Below are positions 7,271 to 15,539 of a DNA stretch of 64,000 bases, in pieces (the first letter of the stretch is position 1; every line of letters begins with the position of its first letter). Position numbers and translations under genes: made by a program. Below the pieces are notes generated by a model that ran no database searches, was not told the DNA's origin, and saw nothing but the letters and a program-made list of their open reading frames with translations. The DNA is from Candidatus Hydrogenedentota bacterium (lineage in GTDB: Bacteria > Hydrogenedentota > Hydrogenedentia > Hydrogenedentales > SLHB01): NCBI GenBank assembly GCA_013359265.1, contig JABWCD010000006.1, positions 124,001 through 188,000 of the forward strand, read 5' to 3'.

Positions 7271-8821
7271 ATGTCCAGGGAGCGGTTATCCATGCGTAAG
7301 ATCAAGGAAGTTCTTCGGTTACGTTTCGAACACGGCCTGAGCCACCGGGCCATTGCTCAAAGTTGCGGTATTGGGGTCACCTCGGCCCGGGACTATGTCC
7401 TGCGCGCCCAGGCGGCGGGGCTTTCCTGGCCATTGCCCGAGGAGACGGACGACGCGGCACTCGATGCGTTGCTGTTTCCGCCGCCGCCGCGGCCGGGGGA
7501 AGCGGTACGCGGAATTTTGGATTGGCCGGCGGTCCACCGGGAGTTGGGTAAGAAAGGGGTGACGCTCCAGTTGTTGTGGCAGGAGTATCGCTCGGTCCAT
7601 CCGGAGGGCTACGGGTACAGCCGGTATTGCGAGTTGTACCGCGCGTTTGCCGGTACGCTCGACGTTACGATGCGCTTCGAACACAAAGCGGGTGAGAAGC
7701 TCTATGTGGATTACGTCGGTGTGCGGATGGCGGTCGTCAATCCCCAAACGGGCGAGGTCACCGAAGTCTACGTTTTTGTGGCGGCGCAAGGGGCAAGCAA
7801 TTACACGTACGCCGAGGCCACGTTTACTGAGGATCTGCGCGACTGGATCGGTGCGCATATACGCGCGATGGAATTTTTCGGCGGTGTTAACGAGATTGTC
7901 GTCCCGGACAATACAAAGGCTGCCATCACCTCGGCGCACCGTTACGAACCCGACGTCAACCCGACGTACGCGGATTGGGCACGGCACACCGGCTGCGCCG
8001 TCATTCCAGCGCGCGCCCTCAAGCCACGGGACAAAGCCAAAGTGGAAAATGCCGTGCAGGGCGTCGAGCGCTGGGTCATGGCGCCGCTTCGCCATCGCAC
8101 GTTTTTCTCGCTCAACGAACTGAACCAGGCGTTGCGTGAACAGCTCGATGCGTACAACAACCGTCCGTTCCAAAAGCTCGAGGGCTCGCGCAAGTCGCTG
8201 TTCCTGGAATTGGACAAGCCCGCCCTCCGGCCGTTGCTGCAAACGCGCTACGAACTGGCGCAGTGGAAATGCGCCACCGTGCACATCGATTACCACGTCG
8301 AGGCCGACAAGCACCGCTACAGTGCGCCCTACCAACTCGTCGGGAAGAAAGTCGACGTGCGCAGCACCCAGAGCACCGTCGAGATTTTCTTCAACGACAA
8401 GCGCGTGGCCAGCCACAAACGCAGTCCGCATCCCGGCCGCTTCACCACGCTGCCCGAGCACATGCCCAAGAGCCATCGCGAGTATGCCGAATGGACGCCT
8501 CAGCGCTTGGTTCGGTGGGCCGAAAAAACCGGCGAACATACCGCTTCGCTCATCTAGAAAATCCTGGAATCGCGCGCTCATCCCCAACAGGGTTTCCGCT
8601 CGTGTTTGGGCATCATGCGGCTTGCCAAACACTACAGCGAAGCACGGCTCGAGGCGGCCTGCAAACGCGCGCTGTTCATCCAAAGCTACAGCTACAAAAG
8701 TGTCGAGGCCATCCTCAAAAACGGACTCGATCAACGCCCCTTGCCCGAACAGACACAGCAACAACTCGCGCTCGAGCATCCCAACGTGCGCGGACCCGAA
8801 TACTATCATGGACACAACTGA
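7271..8821 (+). pseudogene. istA: IstA transposase interrupted by an in-frame TAG
   Basis: From the ATG at 7271 (purine-rich GAGGAG upstream) the frame has an N-terminal HTH (HGLSHRAIAQSCGIG) and the DDE core with D in KLYVDYVG, D in VVPDNTKAAI and E near KAKVENAVQ, then the family's beta-barrel end. A TAG at 8555-8557 stops it after 428 codons. The same frame continues without shift to 8821 with typical IstA C-terminal sequence (RLAKHYSEARLEAACKRAL). Full length would be about 516, which is normal for the family. So this is a recent nonsense mutation or a suppressed stop. The catalytic core is intact. Confidence 0.85.
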
Positions 8822-8841
8822 ACGAAAGGAGAATCCATCCC

Positions 8842-9597
8842 ATGCTCACCAATGCCACCATCGAGAAACTAGACGAACTCCGGCTCTCCGGTATGCAGCA
8901 CGCCTACCGCGAACAACTGCAAGGCCAGGGCTACGACGGCCTCACCTTCGACGAACGCTTCGGCTTCATCGTCGACCGTGAACACACCGAACGTCACAAC
9001 CGCCGTCTCCAGACCCGGCTGCGCAACGCCAGGCTGCGTCTGAGCGCCACCATCGAGGACATTGACTACCGCGCTCAACGAGGGCTCGACAAACGCGAAA
9101 TGCTTTCGCTCGCCAACTGCGATTGGATACGCCAACATCACAACGTCATCGTCACCGGGCCCACTGGCGCCGGCAAGACTTACCTCGCCTGCGCGCTCGG
9201 AAACAAAGCCTGCCGCGACGGATTCACCGTCCAATACCATCGCGTCCCCAGGCTGTTCAGCGAACTCGCCATCGCCAAAGGCGACGGACGCTACTCAAAG
9301 CTGCTCACAGCCCTCGCCAAGACCGATCTCCTCATCCTCGACGACTGGGCAACGGCGCTCCTGACGGACGAACAACGAAAAGATCTATTCGAGATTGCCG
9401 AGGACCGCTACGGCCGCCGCGCCACTCTGCTCGCAGCCCAACTGCCCGTCAAACATTGGCACGACACAATCGGCGATCCCACACTCGCCGACGCCATCCT
9501 GGACAGACTCGTGCACAACGCCTACACCATCACCCTCAAAGGAGAATCCATGCGGAAAAAGAAAAACGACTTGAACAAGACAGAAGACAACCGATAA
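8842..9597 (+). CDS. istB: IstB helper ATPase of IS21
   Basis: 251 residues from the ATG at 8842, 20 bases after the end of istA, with AAAGGAGA upstream. Walker A is TGPTGAGKT near residue 108 and Walker B is LLILDDWA near residue 165. IstB is the AAA+ partner that helps IstA choose and bind target DNA. It has the usual length and shows no damage. The C-terminal end is basic (RKKKNDLNK). Confidence 0.95.
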   Translation: MLTNATIEKLDELRLSGMQHAYREQLQGQGYDGLTFDERFGFIVDREHTERHNRRLQTRLRNARLRLSATIEDIDYRAQRGLDKREMLSLANCDWIRQHHNVIVTGPTGAGKTYLACALGNKACRDGFTVQYHRVPRLFSELAIAKGDGRYSKLLTALAKTDLLILDDWATALLTDEQRKDLFEIAEDRYGRRATLLAAQLPVKHWHDTIGDPTLADAILDRLVHNAYTITLKGESMRKKKNDLNKTEDNR

Positions 9598-9765
9598 AGT
9601 CCAAGTACAGTTGAAACCCCCGCGTCGCTACGCTCCGACACAAAACACGCGATCGGATTGCCCCGGAACAACCGATCGCTTTCCTTCGGAACGACTGATC
9701 AATTTCGCCGGAATGCGCATGGGCGCTGCCGGCGTTACAATTAATCATTGAGTACGTAGCGTGAA

Positions 9766-10260
9766 TTACGCCCCGGGGCTCGCGGCGTTAACGTATTGGC
9801 AGTTGGGACAAAGCTTCAAAGACACGCCATACATGCTCAATGTGGAGGCGATGTGGCATCCGCACTTTCGGCACGTGTGCGCCCAGCGGAATTTGGGCAT
9901 CGGGCTGACAACCGTAATCTTTACCTCTGAACGCCGGACCTGAATTACCTCAGCCGGACTGTTCCGGACCTCCTCGATTGCTTTTTGGATTGCCCACCTT
10001 GCCTCGCCGGGGTCTTGCCGTGCGAGCGCAAATGCCAGCATCTCGCTTGTCCGACTTGGGACCCGCAATTGTGCCTGCGCATCTTGGACGAGCATATTGA
10101 GCAATGAAAGCAACTCACTGTCCGTAAACAAGGGTCCAAGTCTGGGTCCATGGTTCGTTACTTTGTCGAACGACACCATGCGTTTCCCGTCCGACTCTCC
10201 CCGAAAGAACGTCACTGCCAAGTCACCCCTCCTTAGCCGCGCTTCTCGTTTCATGCTCAT
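9766..10260 (-). CDS. Zinc-ribbon protein of the small-gene set
   Basis: 164 residues from the ATG at 10260, with AGGTGA 4 bases upstream. The N-terminal half (RRGDLAVTFFRGESDGKRMVSF) looks like a small beta fold, the middle is helical, and the end has CRKCGC and CPNC, a four-cysteine ribbon. The ribosome binding site directly abuts a perfect 16-bp inverted repeat. The gene lies just outside the right end of the insertion sequence. The function is not recognised; nucleic-acid binding is likely from the ribbon only. Confidence 0.65.
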   Translation of the reverse strand: MSMKREARLRRGDLAVTFFRGESDGKRMVSFDKVTNHGPRLGPLFTDSELLSLLNMLVQDAQAQLRVPSRTSEMLAFALARQDPGEARWAIQKAIEEVRNSPAEVIQVRRSEVKITVVSPMPKFRWAHTCRKCGCHIASTLSMYGVSLKLCPNCQYVNAASPGA

Positions 10261-10270
10261 CGTCTCACCT

Positions 10271-10310
10271 CGGTTCTTTTGAATCCTACTCCGTGGATTC
10301 AAAAGAACCG
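10271..10310. repeat. Perfect 16-bp inverted repeat abutting ribosome binding site
   Basis: CGGTTCTTTTGAATCC (10271-10286) and GGATTCAAAAGAACCG (10295-10310) pair over all 16 bases with an 8-base loop. It follows directly on the AGGTGA site (10265-10270) of the zinc-ribbon gene. This is the cleanest member of the leader-palindrome set and has the same 8-base loop as the one at 5923. Confidence 0.88.
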
Positions 10311-10374
10311 AAGAGGAAATCGGAGCGTATCCGCTGGGAACAACACAGAACAAATCAGAAACCGACGAAAATTC

Positions 10375-11487
10375 TTAAGCGGCTAGAAGTTCTTTCCGCT
10401 GACGAGAAACAAGTTGGAGCAAACGTTTTTCCCAGCCTAGCAACTGCTCTTCCAGTTCACGTATGTGCTGCTCTTCTTTTTGCGCTTCGTTAAGCCAGCC
10501 TAATGCCGCCGCGGCGTTGGATGCCCGAATGCTTGCGCGCGCATTATTAACATGACCTTCCAAAGCGCGAAGCCGATGCCCGGCCTCAGTCTCAAGCTTT
10601 TTCATTTCTTGCTCTACATTCAATCTGCGGCGCTCCTCCAGGATATTCCGTCTTAGAATGTCCTGCTGTGCGGGAGTGAGCTGTCCCAAGCTCACGTTCC
10701 GCATTCGTTGAAACCACTTCCAGTCAAATCGTTGCAATGCCTCATCAACCTGGCGCACGCGTGCGCTGTGTTGCTCCATCCGTGCGGACGAGGCCAACGC
10801 CTTGTCTAGTAGCTGCTGTAAACGGGGCATTGACGAGGGCGTGAGCCCCTCGCGCTCCAGTAACTGGGTGGCTTCGCTCAACGTAGACCTCACCTTCTTC
10901 TCTTCGTGTATGTCCTCTTTGGTTTCATGGCGAAGCCGCTTCTTGGCTACCTGGCGTTCTTGAGAGAGCACCCGCTCTCCAGGCGCCAATTGAAAACGTT
11001 CCAATGCGTAACCAGGGAGTTTGCGCCGGAAGTGTTCGACGCCGGCGGACGCCGATTGCCACATCCAGAAGGCGACCGCGGCAAGAACGAGAAACACGGC
11101 GCCGGGATTCTCCCGGACGAGACGTGCGGTATAGGCTGGCAAGGCAATCCTGAGAAGCCCGATAGCAAAGAAAACAGAGAAGGAGATGGTGACCCATGGA
11201 GGAAGGTCGGAGTGTTTCAGTAGCCGATAGGCGACGATAAACACGACAAGGCAAAGTAGAACCGCGGCGATTGGGCCCAGGGATTCCAGCGAAAACCCGA
11301 TACGGCGCTGGGCGATGGTGAGTCCGGCGGCGAGTACGACGCCGACGGAAACGGCGAGGGTCTTTCCTTCGTGGCCGGGGTAGATTTTTGCGAATGAGAC
11401 GCGCGCTGCTGCGCCGAACAAGAACGCGTAGAGGCAGAAGTCTACCGCCCAAGGGTAGGTGGCCCAGACTCGTGTCAGGAATTCCAT
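10375..11487 (-). CDS. Membrane protein with cytoplasmic coiled coil
   Basis: 370 residues. Hydrophobic helices lie near residues 12-30, 43-60, 70-88, 98-118 and 128-146. From about 150 the chain is charged and helical with long coiled-coil stretches (AGHRLRALEGHVNNARA, EAQKEEQHIRELEEQLLGWEKRL). No enzymatic motif is visible. In an element with a HerA-type ATPase, a membrane protein with a coiled-coil tail could be an anchor or part of a transfer channel; this is inference from context. Unlike its small neighbours it has no leader palindrome and no clear ribosome binding site. A TATATA lies about 25 bases upstream. Confidence 0.7.
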   Translation of the reverse strand: MEFLTRVWATYPWAVDFCLYAFLFGAAARVSFAKIYPGHEGKTLAVSVGVVLAAGLTIAQRRIGFSLESLGPIAAVLLCLVVFIVAYRLLKHSDLPPWVTISFSVFFAIGLLRIALPAYTARLVRENPGAVFLVLAAVAFWMWQSASAGVEHFRRKLPGYALERFQLAPGERVLSQERQVAKKRLRHETKEDIHEEKKVRSTLSEATQLLEREGLTPSSMPRLQQLLDKALASSARMEQHSARVRQVDEALQRFDWKWFQRMRNVSLGQLTPAQQDILRRNILEERRRLNVEQEMKKLETEAGHRLRALEGHVNNARASIRASNAAAALGWLNEAQKEEQHIRELEEQLLGWEKRLLQLVSRQRKELLAA

Positions 11488-11575
11488 ACGAAGAGCGAAA
11501 TGCGGCTATCTATATAAAGGTATGGTGTCATTGCCGAGTGACTATCGGACACAATAAAAGTGAGCACGAGCGTGC

Positions 11576-11860
11576 TCACGATTGCTGCTTCTCCTGAAGA
11601 CGCTCCAGAGCGATCTTCAAATTGTCAAGCTCATGTACATCGCACCAGATTATTTGCTCGTCCCAGGCGTTGACGGTGTTTTCCCACCGGCAATGCCGAA
11701 TGCATGCTCTGTTGACGATGTACTCACGCTCTGGTTTGAAGTCACGCTGTTCAGGCGGGGCGCTGACGACCTTTCTCCATTGCCAGATGCTTACGTCGAA
11801 TCGGCCATACCGCGCCCTGCTGATTGGTCCTTTTTGTTGTGTGTTGATGTACTTTGTCAT
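11576..11860 (-). CDS. Small hypothetical protein with palindromic leader
   Basis: 94 residues from the ATG at 11860, with GGAGGTG upstream. Visible features are a GPISRARYGRFDVSIWQWRKV start with a beta-like look, an NRACIRHCRWENTVNAW middle part and a helical end (LDNLKIALERLQEKQQS). The two cysteines are too few for a ribbon. The leader carries an 11-bp perfect inverted repeat that touches the ribosome binding site. The function is unknown. Confidence 0.6.
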   Translation of the reverse strand: MTKYINTQQKGPISRARYGRFDVSIWQWRKVVSAPPEQRDFKPEREYIVNRACIRHCRWENTVNAWDEQIIWCDVHELDNLKIALERLQEKQQS

Positions 11861-11871
11861 GTTTCCCACCT

Positions 11872-11906
11872 CCGGGATTTACTTCGCTAGTCGAGGTAAA
11901 TCCCGG
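11872..11906. repeat. 11-bp inverted repeat at ribosome binding site
   Basis: CCGGGATTTAC (11872-11882) pairs with GTAAATCCCGG (11896-11906) with a 13-base loop. It overlaps the outer two bases of the GGAGGTG of the gene at 11576-11860. Its core GGATTTAC is shared with the repeat at 12738-12773, the only two stems in the set with related sequence. Confidence 0.8.
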
Positions 11907-11977
11907 GGGGGTCACTGGTGCACTGGCGCATCCAGCATTCACCTTTGCTAAGAGAAAAGGAGGAATATTGCCTCCTC

Positions 11978-12253
11978 CTACTCCTTGCTCACCCCGTTTC
12001 CTTCTGACGACGCTTTGGTTGCGATGAACTCATACGCCTGTTCCATTGCCAGAATGGCCTTGGGGACTTCGTTGATGCCAAAGCTGTTGCTGCTATGGTA
12101 GTTCCCCTCTTTGTCGAGCCATGTCCGGTCCAGGCTCACTTGGTATGTCACAAATTGCTTTCCGTCCGGAGCCTTGTTGCTACGCTTCCATATCGACGCC
12201 GCAACTGAACCTACTCTGAACTTCTGTACGGGTTTTTCTTTTTCCTTTTCCAT
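11978..12253 (-). CDS. Small conserved-looking protein, possibly ssDNA-binding
   Basis: 91 residues from the ATG at 12253, with GGAGGT 7 bases upstream. The pattern KFRVGSVAASIWKR, YQVSLDRTWLDKEGNYHSS, then a helix PKAILAMEQAYEFI gives about four strands and one helix. That resembles small single-stranded-DNA-binding folds of the PC4 type, but the match is by pattern only. A weaker inverted repeat lies 30 bases upstream of its ribosome binding site. It is one of a run of separate minus-strand genes. Confidence 0.6.
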   Translation of the reverse strand: MEKEKEKPVQKFRVGSVAASIWKRSNKAPDGKQFVTYQVSLDRTWLDKEGNYHSSNSFGINEVPKAILAMEQAYEFIATKASSEGNGVSKE

Positions 12254-12296
12254 GGTTGTTACCTCCGACCACTTGGGCCTACTTGAGCAAACTCAG

Positions 12297-12337
12297 ACAG
12301 ACGGGTCTGCTCCTGACAAGGAAAGCAGACCGGCTGT
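12297..12337. repeat. Imperfect inverted repeat upstream of the 91-residue gene
   Basis: ACAGACGGGTCTGCT (12297-12311) pairs with AGCAGACCGGCTGT (12324-12337) with one bulge. It lies further from the ribosome binding site (about 30 bases) than the others in the set, so its place in the same class is less certain. Confidence 0.5.
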
Positions 12338-12413
12338 CCGTCACCCCGCTCACGGAACCTCTTCCAGCACCGCAAGCAAAGCCGCTTTATATCGACTTCG
12401 GTTGTGTTGCTCG

Positions 12414-12728
12414 TCATGGCTTCGGTCGTACGTCCCCGCGGACGGAATCGCTGCCGCCAGCCTCAGCGGAACAAACAGCGGACATCACATCGGAACAGTC
12501 CTCAACATCAAGAGCCAACGGCCGCTCGGACTCCAACTCGGCATAGAACCAGCGAGTACACCGAGTGCAACACCTGCGATGGACTGGCCCCCGCCTTTTA
12601 CGCAGGCGGATACCACGCCAATGGCCCGCAATGGTAAGACAACGGGGGCAGCGGGGACAGAGGTACCAGCCTTCTTCGCTACGTATGCTCTCGGCCGACC
12701 TTTCCAATTTCAGTTCCGTTTCGTTCAT
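12414..12728 (-). CDS. Small zinc-ribbon protein
   Basis: 104 residues from the ATG at 12728, with GGAGGC upstream. Starting at the longer frame's first ATG (12782) would translate the inverted repeat itself, so 12728 is preferred. CPRCPRC near residues 25-31 and CCTRC near residue 54 supply ribbon ligands, with a basic stretch between them (IRLRKRRGPVHRR). The C-terminal 35 residues are acidic and loose. This is the third zinc-ribbon gene of the set. Confidence 0.62.
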   Translation of the reverse strand: MNETELKLERSAESIRSEEGWYLCPRCPRCLTIAGHWRGIRLRKRRGPVHRRCCTRCTRWFYAELESERPLALDVEDCSDVMSAVCSAEAGGSDSVRGDVRPKP

Positions 12729-12737
12729 GGTTCGCCT

Positions 12738-12773
12738 CCAGGGATTTACCCCGCCCCGCCGGGTAAATCCTGG
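12738..12773. repeat. Inverted repeat at ribosome binding site
   Basis: CCAGGGATTTACCC (12738-12751) pairs with GGGTAAATCCTGG (12761-12773) with a single bulged base and a 9-base loop. It overlaps two bases of the ribosome binding site of the gene that starts at 12728. The GGATTTAC core is shared with the repeat at 11872. Confidence 0.8.
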
Positions 12774-12957
12774 CCCGGCCACGTCGAGGAGCCAAGAATC
12801 AGTTCCATATAAGAAAAGCGACGTGCCAGAGAAAACCTAAGGGCAAGACTTCTAGACTTCTCTCCTTCGCAAGGCAAAAGGAGCAAGGTGCAGAACAACC
12901 CCAGAGGGTGTCCAAAATAGAAAGACTTAAAAGCGAAGATGTCCTACCGGAAAAATC

Positions 12958-13443
12958 ATGGAGACAAACCACGATCTCGAAGGACGGCTGAAGTCAGATC
13001 ACCTCAGACTCAAATCGGCAGGGGAAAGACAAATCGCAGAAACGCTCGATACGTACGGAATACCTTACCTCTATGAGGCCACGATCCGCGTCGACGACAA
13101 CGGAAGACTCAGACGGCTACGTCCAGATTTCTACCTTCCCAACCAAGACCTGGTTGTCGAATACTTTGGACGAGTCGGAAACAAAGACTACGACGAACGC
13201 ACTCGGAAAAAGCTCACTCTCTACCACCGAAACGCCATCGAGATCCTCCCCGTCTATCCCTGGACCCTCCACGACGACTGGCCCAACCATCTCCTCCACC
13301 GAGTCTACTTCGGACCAGATAAACCACCGAAAACTCCCGCCCAAGGAAACTACCACGGAGGAAACAATTCGGGTATGCATCGAACATCTCGGCCATCCGC
13401 ACGTGTTGGGTACTTCCGCCCGCAACGACGACTCTACCGGTAA
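12958..13443 (+). CDS. PD-(D/E)XK-like nuclease domain protein
   Basis: 161 residues. The N-terminal 110 show the order expected for this fold: E of GERQIAETL in the first helix, a strand, D of RPDFYLP and E of VVEYFG on the next strand, then a basic helix (RTRKKLTLYHR). The classic lysine of E-x-K is not in place, so activity is not certain. The last 45 residues are low-complexity and basic. This type occurs in Vsr-like nucleases and in nuclease domains of mobile elements. It lies between the zinc-ribbon set and the repeat cluster at 13530, convergent with the replication-relaxation gene. Confidence 0.65.
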   Translation: METNHDLEGRLKSDHLRLKSAGERQIAETLDTYGIPYLYEATIRVDDNGRLRRLRPDFYLPNQDLVVEYFGRVGNKDYDERTRKKLTLYHRNAIEILPVYPWTLHDDWPNHLLHRVYFGPDKPPKTPAQGNYHGGNNSGMHRTSRPSARVGYFRPQRRLYR

Positions 13444-13529
13444 GTGGAAGAAGATGAACCAGAATTTGCCTTAGCGAAGTACTGACCACAACTAATGGAG
13501 ACACAATACCCTACTTCTTTTTAATCGCG

Positions 13530-13683
13530 TTTCGGACACAGCGGTAAGCTAATGCGCCGAAACCAATTGTGGTCGATTTGAGGTGTACCGAAACGGACGC
13601 ATTTTCGGCCAAACTGAAAGGGTTTCGGTACATGAAAACCGTGGTTTCGGAACAGTTTCCGACGACTGTCCGGGGACTTTCGG
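13530..13683. repeat. Seven TTTCGG boxes, iteron-like cluster
   Basis: TTTCGG starts at 13530, 13603, 13623, 13645 and 13678, and its complement at 13557 and 13588. Extended forms are GTTTCGGACACA, GTTTCGGTACA (also inverted at 13584-13594) and GTTTCGGAACA. By chance one expects about 0.1 copy in 154 bp on both strands. The 302-base gap (13444-13745) holds no convincing gene. Position beside the replication-relaxation gene suggests an origin, nicking region or partition site. That role is inference. Confidence 0.65.
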
Positions 13684-13745
13684 ACACGGAATAGGCATAT
13701 CGGTAGCCGACATCATTCGATTCTGGACGCAGGGCGGGACGAACG

Positions 13746-14660
13746 CTATTCGGGAATGCTGGGCAAAGGACATGAAAAAGCATACGCGTCGAAAATGGAA
13801 TCAGCCGATGAGTCCGGCTGTCCACCGACCTGCCAGATGTTGCCGCTGATGCCTTGGGCAACCATCTGCTCCCGGGATGTCACCCAACAGAATCCGGAGG
13901 GTTTCATCTGACGCAGCAAATCAGAGATGCTCCGTGCACCTTGTGGCGTGCTGGTCATAAAGAGCGTTCGAAAGCCACGCAGCGGGACGTGCCATTGTGC
14001 TTCGTATTTTGTCTTGTACTGTCCGCTGCGGAAGTACGCCTTATAGCGCTTGACCTTGTCCTCGATACTTGACACCCCGCGATCAGTGCGCCGACCAGGC
14101 TCCGTCCCCATATCAATCTCAAGAAAGAAAAGCGTAGCCTCGGTCGAGCGCTTGTGCTTCATGATGAAGACGGCGTCAGGTGCGAGACCTACGGGTTCCT
14201 CGCCCGTTACGAGAGTCACTTTGTCAGCCACAAGGGAGCTGCCGTCCGCCGATCGTCCGACAAGGGGCGACTTACTCGCGAGAAGAAAGCTCTCGAGGCG
14301 GGAGTTCTGTCGGCACGCCTCGACGAGATGTACGCGAGTCCAATTCAGAAGCAGGTGGTGGGACAGTTGATTGAGTAACGATTCGCCACCGAACTTGTCG
14401 TACGAACCATCGCCCGAGATGCGCCCCTGGCTCACGAGAAGTTCGTATCCTCCCTTGGCGAGACCATAGACGTTTTCCGGTCGTCCTCCACCGGACTGTC
14501 CGGGCAACAACTTGACGAATCGCCTGCCGCACAACTGCTGCATTCGGCGTCGGGCAGACCGAAGCCGGCTGAAGCGCAGGTGGGTTACTTGGGATGCCGA
14601 TAGTACCCGGTACTCAGCCATGTCCATCAGAAGGTCCAGAAGCCGGCTATCTATGCGCAT
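13746..14660 (-). CDS. Replication-relaxation family protein
   Basis: 304 residues. It begins with a winged-helix-like part (LDLLMDMAEYRVLSASQVTHLRF) and a GRPENVYGLAKGGYELL stretch. The core follows with LNQLSHHLLLNWTRVHL, LAPDAVFIM and FFLEIDMGTEP, then a helix ending YKAYFRSGQY. This order fits the replication-relaxation family known from plasmids and integrative elements, where such proteins are linked to plasmid replication and DNA relaxation. The D...E-x-D core also recalls restriction-endonuclease folds. A TTTCGG cluster lies just past its 3' end. Confidence 0.8.
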   Translation of the reverse strand: MRIDSRLLDLLMDMAEYRVLSASQVTHLRFSRLRSARRRMQQLCGRRFVKLLPGQSGGGRPENVYGLAKGGYELLVSQGRISGDGSYDKFGGESLLNQLSHHLLLNWTRVHLVEACRQNSRLESFLLASKSPLVGRSADGSSLVADKVTLVTGEEPVGLAPDAVFIMKHKRSTEATLFFLEIDMGTEPGRRTDRGVSSIEDKVKRYKAYFRSGQYKTKYEAQWHVPLRGFRTLFMTSTPQGARSISDLLRQMKPSGFCWVTSREQMVAQGISGNIWQVGGQPDSSADSIFDAYAFSCPLPSIPE

Positions 14661-14685
14661 TTTTTGACGCTCCTCGGGCGGTGTT

Positions 14686-15363
14686 ATGCAGCCACTTACC
14701 CGTGAAGCGGTTGAGGAATGGGAGGTGTTTCAGAATGCGACCGTTGGGCATGTCGTCCAGACTTCCTGTCCAACCGACATTGAAGACGGTTTAGATATCC
14801 TACCTAGAGAAGGCCTCGAAAGGTGGTTCCGGTACCCCGTGAAGATCGTGGTAGAATCAATCCGCGCGTGTCACTTCGTTCAGCGCAGGAGTGGTGGCAG
14901 TTGGAGGAAAATGGCAATGACAGCTGATGGCGAGACCCGGACGGAGTACTTCTTGGTGGATGACAAATGGAATGTCCGAGAATTTGAGAACGAGGCGGAA
15001 TCCCTAGAAGCGCTCAAGACAAATGAACACGCCGTGTTTATCTATCGTACATTCCTGGAACGAGTGAGTGCCGGATGGAATTCGACTGGGAAGATCGAAT
15101 TCTGCCAACGGGAGAGCGACGGATGGACGGATATCCTATCGTCCAATGGCTGGAAAGTCGTCGGCCTCGACAGCAGAGGTTTTCGTTTCAAGATAAAGGA
15201 CCCAAAGAATGAGATCAAATGGATAGAGATTGCCCAGAGAGAGTCGGATGAGCTATACGGTGTGAAATGGCCAAAAAAATCATCTTACACGGGCTGGATA
15301 GCTAAGATTCTCTCCGAGCTGTCAAAATTCGACGACTGGGACGCTTGCACTTTGAAGCCCTAA
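14686..15363 (+). CDS. Hypothetical protein
   Basis: 225 residues from the ATG at 14686, divergent from the replication-relaxation gene with only 25 bases between them, so the start or the promoter must overlap. The sequence is rich in Trp, Glu and Lys and has beta-type alternation (EYFLVDDKWNVREFE, NEIKWIEIAQRE). I recognise no motif. It could belong to the element backbone or be cargo. The following 176 bases up to the end of gajB hold nothing I can name. Confidence 0.5.
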   Translation: MQPLTREAVEEWEVFQNATVGHVVQTSCPTDIEDGLDILPREGLERWFRYPVKIVVESIRACHFVQRRSGGSWRKMAMTADGETRTEYFLVDDKWNVREFENEAESLEALKTNEHAVFIYRTFLERVSAGWNSTGKIEFCQRESDGWTDILSSNGWKVVGLDSRGFRFKIKDPKNEIKWIEIAQRESDELYGVKWPKKSSYTGWIAKILSELSKFDDWDACTLKP

Positions 15364-15539
15364 GTTGCTTGAATCAATCAATGTACGCAGCGTAACACAC
15401 GGCGACAGTTGGGCGCTCGCACCAAAGGTTCGCCGTGTTCAAGATGCAAGCTTGAGATTGACCGGCTGAGCGAATTTGGTTCCAGGGTATCTACTTTGGC
15501 ACAGCGATTCCGTCTTTTTACCTGGGATGCCCAATACGG

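Larger units (their letters stand above)
7010..9739 (+). mobile_element. IS21-family insertion sequence
   Basis: The unit holds istA and istB in order, flanked by repeated transposase-binding sites: six on the left (7054-7178) and three on the right (about 9650-9715, inverted). The right tip reads TGTAACGCCGGCAGCGCC on the minus strand from 9739. The left counterpart is imperfect and is placed near 7010. GATCAGTC(A/G)TTCCGA is shared by the two ends. A target duplication was not found by eye, so the outer limits are approximate. It is inserted among the small minus-strand genes. The istA frame carries an internal stop, so the element may be inactive. Confidence 0.85.

Noticed and set aside
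7319-8815. Long minus-strand open frame (498 codons) over istA
   Set aside because: Antisense shadow of a high-GC coding region; its sequence has no domain, while the plus strand shows clear IstA motifs.
5923-10310. The leader palindromes as rho-independent terminators
   Set aside because: No T-run follows on the minus strand and the stems touch the next gene's ribosome binding site; only 6474-6500 has terminator form.
5923-12773. Integron cassette array with attC sites
   Set aside because: Small genes separated by palindromes recall it, but the palindromes lie at the ribosome binding sites, there is no GTTRRRY core pattern and no integron integrase in the window.
13511-13861. Minus-strand frame of 116 codons over the TTTCGG cluster
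   Set aside because: No ribosome binding site, overlaps the end of the replication-relaxation gene, and the chain looks random; the repeats explain the region better.
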